Assembly (NCBI GenBank): GCA_003542955.1
Contig: DPJP01000165.1
Location: 1-5,175, forward strand
Reading direction: 5' to 3'
Source of the DNA: Armatimonadota bacterium
GTDB lineage: Bacteria; Armatimonadota; Zipacnadia; Zipacnadales; UBA11051
Length of the DNA: 5,175 bases
Shown: piece after piece, positions 1 to 5,175 of the stretch
How positions within the stretch are numbered: the first letter of the stretch is position 1
Layout: every line of letters begins with the position of its first letter
Made by a program: the position numbers and the translations under genes
The notes under the pieces: generated by a model
What the model saw: only the letters and a program-made list of their open reading frames with translations
Told to the model about the DNA's origin: nothing
Database searches by the model: none

Positions 1-24
1 AATTCGTATGGTGTCCCCGGAACT

Positions 25-29
25 GGAGG
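25..29 (+). promoter_or_regulatory. Shine-Dalgarno site for the DUF4838 gene
   Basis: GGAGG with a 5-base gap to the ATG at 35. It supports 35 rather than 8 as the start: the ATG at 8 has too little visible upstream sequence to judge and would put nine extra residues, two of them Glu, before the signal peptide. No promoter can be seen because only 34 bases precede the gene, so it may be internal to a longer operon. Confidence 0.7.
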
Positions 30-34
30 CTCTG

Positions 35-2512
35 ATGAGAAGCATCGCTATCCTGACGCTCGTGGGCGTTACTCTGAGCATGGCTGAGGCCGCCGATATC
101 TGCCTGGTGCGAGACGGCCGGCCCCTGGCGACCATCGTAGTGCCTGCGGATGCCGGCGAACAGCTCCGAAGCGCCGTCGAGGTGCTGGCCGACTGCCTGC
201 AGGAAGCCTCCGGCGCCGCGGTGCCCATCATCGAGGAGCCGGAGCTGCGGGCGGCGCCCACCGATCCGCTCGTGCTGGTGGGCCGCACGAGCCTGTGGCC
301 GATCAGGTTCCCCGAGGTTTTCGACGACGACGGCTTCGTCATCGCCGCCGCCGGACGCGCCGTGGCCATCTGCGGGCCGAGCGACTGGGGGACGGAGTTC
401 GGCGTCTATGACTTCCTGGAGCGCTACGTCGGCGTGCGGTGGCTGATGCCGGGCGAGCACGGCACGGACATCCCGGCCGCGAAGACCATCAGCATCCCGG
501 CGGGTCGCGTCGAGGACCAGCCGGTCTTCTTCTCACGGCTCTGCAGCGGGCTGAAGGGCGACGTGCAGACACAGTGGGCGCGCCGCAACCGCATGCACGG
601 GCGGGTCTCGTTCCACCACAATCTCCTGCATCTGTTTCCGGTCTCGGAGTACGGCGCCACCCACCCGGAGTTCTACCCGCTCTGGCGGGGGTACAACCTG
701 ACCGACGAGCCGGGCGAGCGGATCATCCCGACGAGCGCCTCCGACGAAGGCTGGCAGCCCTGCCTGACCGCGCCGGGCAGCGTGGATGAAGCAGCCCGCA
801 ACATCATCCGCTTCTTCGACGAGAACCCCACCGCGACGTCCTACTCGCTCGGGATGAACGACAGCACCCGCTTCTGCGCCTGCCCCGGATGCCTGGCGCG
901 CCTCTCCGGAGAGAAGAACTACCTCAACTCCGTGGACTACTCGGACCTCTACTATGACTGGTGCAACCAGATCATCGAGCGGGTGCTGAAGGTCCATCCG
1001 GACAAGTGGTTCGGCTGCCTGGCCTACTCCGAGGTCGCCGCGCCCCCGACGAAGGTCGCCGTCCATGAGCGCATCATCCCCTACATGACCTACGACCGCA
1101 TGAAGTGGGTCGATCCGGTCGTGAAGGCCGACGGCGTCGAGGCGACCGAGGCATGGGAAGCCGCCTCCCCAACGCTGGGATGGTATGACTACATCTACGG
1201 CACGCCCTACTGCCTGCCTAGGGTGTGGTTCCACCACATGGGTGAGTATCTGCGCTACGGCTACGAGCACGGTGTGCGGGCGCTGTATGCCGAGGCCTAC
1301 CCGAACTTCGGGGAGGGCCCCAAGCTGTATGTCGCCTGGAAGCTGCAGTGGGACCCGTACCGCGATGTCGACGCGCTGCTCAATGAGTGGTACGAGCGCT
1401 GCGTGGGGCCCGCGGCGGCGCCCGCGCTGGCGGAGTACTACTCGATCTGGGAGCGCTTCTGGACGCACGATGTGCTGACGTCGGCGTGGTGGACGCAGGG
1501 CGGGCAGTATCTGGGCTTCAACAGGCCGGGCTATCTGGCGGATGTGCCGCCCGAGTACATCACCCGTAGCAGGCAGCTGCTTGAGACGGCCATCGAGAAG
1601 GCCGATACGCCCGAGCGCAAGACGCGCGCGCGGATGCTCATGAGAGCCTTCGAGTACTACGAGGCTTCCGCGGTCACCTACCGGGCGCAGATGACCGTCG
1701 GCACGGTCAGTGTCACCAACGAGCAGGAGGCGCTGGCGGCCCTTGACGCGGGCATCGAGGCGGTCGCCATGGCCGCGAGGCGAGTTGCCCTTGTCGATGA
1801 ACTCAACGACGACCCGGTTCTGCAGCACTCGCTCGGGTTGGACCGCGCACCGGCGCTGAAGGGCGAGCAGTGGGGCAGCGCGCTCTTGTGGAAGGCCGCG
1901 CCATACGCCCTGGACCCCAACAGCGCCGTCCGTGCCCGCCTGGACGAACTGGTCGGGTCAGAGAATCCCGAGATCGTCAAGCAGGCCCGGATGATCCTCT
2001 CTATCGTCAACGGCGATGCGGAAGAGGTGACGACGAACTCGTCCTTCGAGGAAGGTCAGGGCGGCGGAGCGGACAACTGGATGCTCTGGGTGAAGTTCGA
2101 GACCGGAAGACTGCTCCGCAGCACCGACATCGCCTCGGAGGGCCAGTACAGCCTGCTGAGCGACGGGATGAAGCGTGGTGGCCCGCTGCAGACGCTCGAG
2201 CCCGTACCGGGGCGGTACCTGCTGAAAGTGAAGGTCTACGCGCCCGAGGGGCAGGCCGACAGCGGCACCTGCGAGCTGACGGCGACACCGGTCGACGCGG
2301 ATGGGAACAACCTGCCGAACCCGGCGACGAATGTGTTCAAGCCCGTGGCGGGCCGCTGGGAGCAGCAGTATCTCGTGTTCGACCTCCCGGAGGCCATCAA
2401 CGGGAAGCCCGTGAGCAAGCTGCGGCCGATCTTGATCGTGGACGGCTTCAAGCCTGAGGACAAGGTCTACATCGACGAGTTGGGCCTCTACAGGCTGCCT
2501 GAACAAGACTGA
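35..2512 (+). CDS. Secreted DUF4838 domain protein, putative glycoside-hydrolase-like
   Basis: Probable exported carbohydrate-active protein of 825 residues; reaction and substrate unknown. Seen: residues 1-19 form a signal peptide (MRS, then a hydrophobic stretch, then AEA before A20), suggesting signal peptidase I cleavage. Residues about 20-150 resemble the N-terminal domain of GH67 alpha-glucuronidases and relatives, ending in the typical GVYDFLERYVGVRWLMPGE (123-141). The DUF4838 core (about 165-450) contains HPEFYPLW (210-217), GMND followed by C281-x-C283-x-x-C286, LGWYDYIYG (381-389) and LYAEAY with E420. A helical region follows, and about 668-825 (starting NSSFEEG) looks like a carbohydrate-binding beta-sandwich. 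Known: DUF4838 proteins are common in glycan-degrading bacteria but poorly characterised. The ATG at 35 is preferred over the in-frame ATG at 8 because GGAGG lies 5 bases before it and it begins directly with the signal peptide. The FAD oxidoreductase gene follows within 5 bases. The family call is firm; hydrolase activity is inference. Confidence 0.88.
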   Translation: MRSIAILTLVGVTLSMAEAADICLVRDGRPLATIVVPADAGEQLRSAVEVLADCLQEASGAAVPIIEEPELRAAPTDPLVLVGRTSLWPIRFPEVFDDDGFVIAAAGRAVAICGPSDWGTEFGVYDFLERYVGVRWLMPGEHGTDIPAAKTISIPAGRVEDQPVFFSRLCSGLKGDVQTQWARRNRMHGRVSFHHNLLHLFPVSEYGATHPEFYPLWRGYNLTDEPGERIIPTSASDEGWQPCLTAPGSVDEAARNIIRFFDENPTATSYSLGMNDSTRFCACPGCLARLSGEKNYLNSVDYSDLYYDWCNQIIERVLKVHPDKWFGCLAYSEVAAPPTKVAVHERIIPYMTYDRMKWVDPVVKADGVEATEAWEAASPTLGWYDYIYGTPYCLPRVWFHHMGEYLRYGYEHGVRALYAEAYPNFGEGPKLYVAWKLQWDPYRDVDALLNEWYERCVGPAAAPALAEYYSIWERFWTHDVLTSAWWTQGGQYLGFNRPGYLADVPPEYITRSRQLLETAIEKADTPERKTRARMLMRAFEYYEASAVTYRAQMTVGTVSVTNEQEALAALDAGIEAVAMAARRVALVDELNDDPVLQHSLGLDRAPALKGEQWGSALLWKAAPYALDPNSAVRARLDELVGSENPEIVKQARMILSIVNGDAEEVTTNSSFEEGQGGGADNWMLWVKFETGRLLRSTDIASEGQYSLLSDGMKRGGPLQTLEPVPGRYLLKVKVYAPEGQADSGTCELTATPVDADGNNLPNPATNVFKPVAGRWEQQYLVFDLPEAINGKPVSKLRPILIVDGFKPEDKVYIDELGLYRLPEQD

Positions 2513-2517
2513 ATGGG

Positions 2518-4308
2518 ATGATGAAGATGGCTGATATGCATCAACTGAGTGCGGATGTGGTTGTGGTGGGTGGCGGGCTCTCCGGCGTGTGCGCGGCGCT
2601 TGCAGCAGCCCGCTCTGGGGCGGATACGATCCTGATCCAGGACCGGCCGATGCTGGGTGGCAACACCTCGAGCGAGATACGAGTCCATGCCGGCGGCGCG
2701 GACAACTCCGGCGGCAGGCCGGGCTACCGCGAGTCGGGCATAGTCGATGAGATACGCCTCGAGGAGTCGGCCCGCAACCCGCAGCGCTGCGCGCAGATGT
2801 GGGACCTGGTCCTCTATGAGAAGTGCTACGAGGAAGACAAGCTCACACTGCTGCTCAACACCACCTGCGTTGCGGCCCAGACCCGCGACAACGGTGACGG
2901 GCGGAGCCTGATCGAGAGCATCATCGCGCATCGCGAGTCGACGGAGGACCACTTCACTATCGCCGGCAAGTTCTTCATCGACTGCACCGGCGACGGTCGC
3001 CTCGCCGCCGAGGCAGGCGCGGAGTATCGCGTGGGGCGCGAGGGACCCGACGAGTTCGGCGAGCCGCACGCCCAGGGCCCGGACAGGGAGACGATGGGGG
3101 CGTCGCTTCTGTGGGTGGCGGAGAACATGGGCACCCCGGTGCCCTTCACGCCGCCGAGCTTCACCCACAAGTTCACCGAGGACGACCTGGTCAAGCGCGG
3201 ACATGCCAGCTTCGACCACGGCTACTGGTGGGTCGAGTACGGCGGGCAGATGGACACAGTCAAGGACAAGGAGGAGATCCGCGACGAACTGCTGGCGGCC
3301 ATGATGGGTGTCTGGGATCACATCAAGAACGGCGGACAGCACGCCGCGGCCAACTGGGCGCTCAAGTGGTTCGGCTGGGTGCCGGGCCACCGGGAATCGA
3401 GACGCATCATCGGCGACCACATCCTGACGGAGAACGACCTGATGAACTCGGTGCTGTTCGAGGACCGGGTCGCGCACGGCGGCTGGCCGATGGATACGCA
3501 CCCGCCGGGCGGCATCTACTGCGATCTGCCGCCGGCGGACTTCCTGCGCACGCCGGATATCTACAGCATCCCACTGCGCGCGCTGTACTCAAAGGACGTC
3601 GCGAACATGTTCATGGCCGGACGGTGTGTGTCATGCACGCACATGGCGATGTCCTCGACGCGGCTGGCGGCGACCGGGGCGGCGATGGGCCAGGCCGTCG
3701 GCACCGCGGCGGCCATGTGCGTGGCGCGTGAGTGCCTGCCGCGCGATATTGTGGCGAGCCATGTCGGCGATCTGCAGCAGCAACTGCTCAAGGACGACCA
3801 GTACATCGCCGACCTGCCCGGGCACGACCCCACGGACCTGGCCAGACGCGCGAGGGTCCAGGCATCGTCGGAGCTGGCCGGCTTCGAGGCGCGGAAGGTC
3901 ATCGATGGCATCACCCGCGCCCGCAACGGTGACAGCCATCAGTGGGCCTCAGACCCCGTGGAGCGGAGCGGATCGCAGATCGAGCTGTGGCTCGAGGGGC
4001 CGTCGGTCATCTCGGAGGTTCATCTTACCTTCGACAGCGGCTACTCGCGGCCACTCACACTCACCGAGAGCGATTGGTTCAACGGGAAGATGATCCGCGG
4101 TCCGCAGCCGGAGACGGTCGCCGACTACACAATCGACATCATCGGGGAGGACCTGGCTCCGGCTCACTCGATCCCCGTGCGCAACAACCACCTGCGCAAG
4201 CGCGTGCATCACTTCACGCCGGTGAGCGCGAGCGCCGTGGTGATCCGCGTCTCGCGCACCAACGGCGACGCGAGCGCGCGCATTTTCGAGGTGCGGGTGT
4301 ATGAGTAG
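2518..4308 (+). CDS. FAD-dependent oxidoreductase with C-terminal discoidin-like domain
   Basis: Putative flavoprotein of 596 residues; substrate unknown, possibly a sugar or glycan fragment judging from its neighbour. Seen: a Rossmann dinucleotide-binding start with G18-x-G20-x-x-G23, then ILIQDRPMLGGNTSSEIRVH (38-57), a signature of the FAD_oxidored family (PF12831 type). FFIDCTGDGRLAAEAGAEYR (152-171) and PGHRESRRIIGDHILTENDL (289-308) are also family-typical, as is the C-terminal FAD-binding motif GRCVSCTHMAMSSTRLAATG (368-387) followed by GQAVGTAAA. Residues about 445-596 form an extra domain resembling F5/8 type C (discoidin) modules, usually sugar-binding. No signal peptide or membrane segment is visible: the Rossmann strand begins at residue 13. 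The start is uncertain, with in-frame ATGs at 2518, 2521, 2527 and 2536 and no good Shine-Dalgarno; coupling to the upstream gene, whose stop is 5 bases before, is likely. The family assignment is firm; the discoidin call is moderate. Confidence 0.9.
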   Translation: MMKMADMHQLSADVVVVGGGLSGVCAALAAARSGADTILIQDRPMLGGNTSSEIRVHAGGADNSGGRPGYRESGIVDEIRLEESARNPQRCAQMWDLVLYEKCYEEDKLTLLLNTTCVAAQTRDNGDGRSLIESIIAHRESTEDHFTIAGKFFIDCTGDGRLAAEAGAEYRVGREGPDEFGEPHAQGPDRETMGASLLWVAENMGTPVPFTPPSFTHKFTEDDLVKRGHASFDHGYWWVEYGGQMDTVKDKEEIRDELLAAMMGVWDHIKNGGQHAAANWALKWFGWVPGHRESRRIIGDHILTENDLMNSVLFEDRVAHGGWPMDTHPPGGIYCDLPPADFLRTPDIYSIPLRALYSKDVANMFMAGRCVSCTHMAMSSTRLAATGAAMGQAVGTAAAMCVARECLPRDIVASHVGDLQQQLLKDDQYIADLPGHDPTDLARRARVQASSELAGFEARKVIDGITRARNGDSHQWASDPVERSGSQIELWLEGPSVISEVHLTFDSGYSRPLTLTESDWFNGKMIRGPQPETVADYTIDIIGEDLAPAHSIPVRNNHLRKRVHHFTPVSASAVVIRVSRTNGDASARIFEVRVYE

Positions 4309-4421
4309 GCGAGCAGGACGACCGGCCCGGCGGCTCGCGGCCCCTATTGTGACTGTACTGTGAACTGCTCCATTGCCACGGTGCCACCACACGAGGGCTT
4401 CACGGGTGCATCGGCGTTGCT

Positions 4422-4459
4422 TCCGGGCTGAATGCCGTCTTGGCGGACGACAGCCCGGA
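4422..4459. repeat. Perfect 9-bp inverted repeat (hairpin)
   Basis: TCCGGGCTG at 4422-4430 is exactly complementary in reverse to CAGCCCGGA at 4451-4459, with a 20-base spacer. Within the spacer, CGTC (4436-4439) can pair with GACG (4446-4449), giving a stacked, slightly bulged hairpin. It lies between the end of the oxidoreductase gene (114 bases upstream) and the -35 box (23 bases downstream). There is no T-run on either side, so it is not a classical intrinsic terminator. It could be an RNA 3'-end stabiliser of the upstream transcript, a rho-associated structure or a protein-binding site upstream of the promoter. Confidence 0.55.
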
Positions 4460-4482
4460 TCGCGGGCGCGGCTGCGAGATGC

Positions 4483-4511
4483 TTGACGAGTCTGACACAA
4501 TTCTGTATAAT
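4483..4511 (+). promoter_or_regulatory. Sigma70-type promoter for the membrane protein gene
   Basis: The -35 hexamer TTGACG (4483-4488) has five of six consensus bases. The -10 hexamer TATAAT (4506-4511) is perfect, and the spacer is the ideal 17 bp. The -10 sits in an AT-rich island (4497-4515) within otherwise GC-rich DNA, which favours strand opening. Transcription should start near 4518, giving a leader of about 100 bases. The match is to the housekeeping sigma factor consensus, so basal expression is expected to be strong unless repressed. Confidence 0.8.
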
Positions 4512-4525
4512 ATATCGGCCCCAAT

Positions 4526-4535
4526 GTCACGTGAC
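4526..4535. promoter_or_regulatory. Palindrome GTCACGTGAC, possible operator
   Basis: A perfect 10-bp palindrome 14 bases downstream of the -10 box, at about +9 to +18 from the predicted start of transcription. A dimeric repressor bound there would block promoter clearance. No regulator gene is present in the window and no particular protein family is identified. A chance occurrence is possible. Confidence 0.35.
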
Positions 4536-4579
4536 CGCCCGGCGCAACGGGGCGGAGGACTGCTGCATCGCATGCGGCG
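4535..4579 (+). other. Two possible leader hairpins
   Basis: In the predicted 5' leader of the membrane protein mRNA, CCGCCC (4535-4540) can pair with GGGCGG (4550-4555) around a 9-base loop. Separately, 4561-4568 can pair with 4572-4579 around a CGC loop, giving eight pairs of which two are G-U. Neither hides the Shine-Dalgarno at 4608-4612. The layout does not match a riboswitch class I recognise, and in GC-rich DNA such stems can be incidental. Confidence 0.3.
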
Positions 4580-4607
4580 CAGTGTTCTGTGCGTTACTAC
4601 CGCTGTC

Positions 4608-4612
4608 GGAGG
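4608..4612 (+). promoter_or_regulatory. Shine-Dalgarno site for the membrane protein gene
   Basis: GGAGG lies 8 bases before the ATG at 4621, a near-ideal arrangement. It fixes the start of the downstream gene; no other ATG in that frame is found between the promoter and 4621. Confidence 0.85.
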
Positions 4613-4620
4613 CACTGTCA

Positions 4621-5175
4621 ATGGCTGAGGATACGAGGGAACCCGGCGAAGAGAAGAAGAGCGAGCCCACTCGAACAGGGCAGCGCGCTGCCAACGATGA
4701 TCTGGACATCGACATCGATTCCGCGCCCGTGAAGATCCAGCGGGGCGGCGGCGGCCTGATCTGGCTGGTGCTCGCGGTGATAGTCGTCCTGGGTGTCGCC
4801 GCGTTTTTCGCCTACGGGCGCTACGAGGCATGGCAAGCACAGAAGGAAGCAGAGGCCCTGGCACAGCGTATTGAGACCTACGAAGCGCAGATGACGACGA
4901 TTGCCGCCAACATCTCCCAGGCTGCCGCAAGCGCTCGAGCGGGCAACCTCGATGAAGCCCTCAATCAACTCAGGGCGGCGGACAACAAGCTGAAAGAGCT
5001 GGGTGCCGCGGCCAACGGCAACAACGACCAGCAGTGGGCCGCGATCGCCCAAAAGAAGAGGGACGCGGTCATCGCGGCGCAGAAGGCCCTCGAGGGCTAC
5101 AGAACCACCGTCGAGGATCAGTTCGGTTCGCTTGAGACCGTGTTCGGCATCAAGACGGAGAGCGCTCCCGCCGAG
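4621..5175 (+). CDS. Single-pass membrane protein with coiled-coil-like domain, 3' truncated by window end
   Basis: I do not recognise the family. The frame is open for 185 codons to the window edge with no stop, so the C-terminus is missing. Seen: residues 1-40 are hydrophilic, mostly acidic and probably disordered, with a DLDIDID run at 27-33. A short basic/glycine patch (K38, R41, GGGG 42-45) precedes one hydrophobic helix at about 45-65 (LIWLVLAVIVVLGVAAFFAY). Residues 68-165 are strongly helical and rich in Ala, Gln, Glu and Lys, with Leu/Ile/Ala spacing suggestive of a coiled coil or helical bundle. One stretch, AGNLDEALNQLRAADNKL (107-124), looks like a TPR-style helical hairpin half. 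No cysteine is present. K38/R41 suggest N-in, with the helical part outside the membrane, but R67/R83 make this uncertain. The end (SAPAE) looks low-complexity. The start is set by the strong Shine-Dalgarno, and the gene has its own promoter, so it is separate from the upstream operon. Confidence 0.8.
   Translation, partial: MAEDTREPGEEKKSEPTRTGQRAANDDLDIDIDSAPVKIQRGGGGLIWLVLAVIVVLGVAAFFAYGRYEAWQAQKEAEALAQRIETYEAQMTTIAANISQAAASARAGNLDEALNQLRAADNKLKELGAAANGNNDQQWAAIAQKKRDAVIAAQKALEGYRTTVEDQFGSLETVFGIKTESAPAE

Larger units (their letters stand above)
4309..4620. other. Intergenic regulatory region
   Basis: This 312-base stretch between two transcription units holds no convincing protein gene larger than a possible leader peptide. 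The first part (4309-4421) shows nothing clear: GCGAGC at 4309-4314 can pair with GCTCGC at 4333-4338, but the loop is long and no T-run follows, so a rho-independent terminator is not supported. TGCCAC is repeated at 4374-4379 and 4382-4387, probably by chance. The second part carries an inverted repeat, a promoter, a palindrome, leader hairpins and a ribosome binding site, listed separately. Confidence 0.7.

Noticed and set aside
1..5. AATTC at the window edge, like one half of an EcoRI site from cloning
   Set aside because: A five-base match at an arbitrary window boundary is not evidence of a cloning junction.
533..1828. Long open frame of 431 codons on the minus strand opposite the DUF4838 gene
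   Set aside because: The + strand frame carries clear family motifs throughout. The minus product is rich in Arg, Val, Gly and Leu with no recognisable domain, as expected for a GC-rich antisense shadow.
2488..3501. 337-codon minus-strand open frame opposite the FAD oxidoreductase
   Set aside because: It lies over well-conserved FAD motifs on the + strand and shows no family features or Shine-Dalgarno of its own.
4309..4338. Possible terminator hairpin (GCGAGC with GCTCGC) just after the oxidoreductase stop
   Set aside because: The arms are only 6 bp, the loop is 18 bases, and C-rich rather than T-rich sequence follows.
3949..4530. 193-codon minus-strand frame crossing from the oxidoreductase end into the intergenic region
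   Set aside because: Its N-terminal part is Arg-rich and low in information, it spans the + strand promoter and inverted repeat, and no homology is recognisable.
4440..4628. 62-codon + strand frame beginning at a TTG
   Set aside because: It runs through the -35 and -10 boxes, uses a weak start and lacks a Shine-Dalgarno. Only its last part (4524-4628) is retained, as a speculative leader peptide.
4693..4719. Short tandem GACATC repeat encoding alternating Asp and Ile
   Set aside because: Only two copies and a partial third, in frame within an acidic tail. This is ordinary low-complexity coding sequence.
4400..5052. Minus-strand open frames opposite the membrane protein gene (4400-4930 and 4618-5052)
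   Set aside because: The + strand has a strong promoter, a Shine-Dalgarno and a clear transmembrane plus helical protein. The antisense frames have none of these.

Overview
The window is GC-rich bacterial DNA, probably from an environmental lineage with an expanded carbohydrate-processing repertoire. The gene families point loosely to Planctomycetota, Verrucomicrobiota/Lentisphaerota or Armatimonadota. There is no rRNA or marker gene to settle it, so the taxonomy is inference only. Every supported gene is on the + strand.

Region 1 (35-4308) is a tight two-gene unit. The first gene encodes a secreted, roughly 825-residue protein of the DUF4838 family: signal peptide, alpha-glucuronidase-N-like domain, DUF4838 core with a Cys-x-Cys-x-x-Cys motif, helical region and C-terminal beta-sandwich. 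Five bases after its stop begins a 596-residue FAD-dependent oxidoreductase of the FAD_oxidored type, with a discoidin-like domain added at its C-terminus. The spacing implies co-transcription and probably translational coupling. The likely theme is binding and oxidation or cleavage of a sugar or glycan, but the substrate is unknown. No transcription regulator, transporter or sulfatase is visible within the window.

Region 2 (4309-4620) is a 312-base intergenic stretch. It holds a perfect 9-bp inverted repeat (4422-4459), a near-consensus sigma70-type promoter (4483-4511, 17-bp spacer), a perfect 10-bp palindrome just past the predicted transcription start (4526-4535), two possible RNA hairpins, and a strong Shine-Dalgarno at 4608-4612. 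An alternative small reading frame (4524-4628) starts almost at the predicted 5' end of the transcript and overlaps the start of the next gene.

Region 3 (4621-5175) is the 5' part of a gene that runs off the window edge. It encodes a single-pass membrane protein with an acidic, disordered N-terminus and a long helical, Ala/Gln/Glu-rich, probably coiled-coil outer domain. Its family is not recognised. It has its own promoter, so it is a separate transcription unit, and nothing links it functionally to the two upstream genes.

No mobile element, tRNA, rRNA, CRISPR array or clear intrinsic terminator was seen. The window looks like chromosomal carbohydrate-metabolism territory. The least ordinary parts are the oxidoreductase-discoidin fusion and the regulatory structure upstream of the membrane protein.
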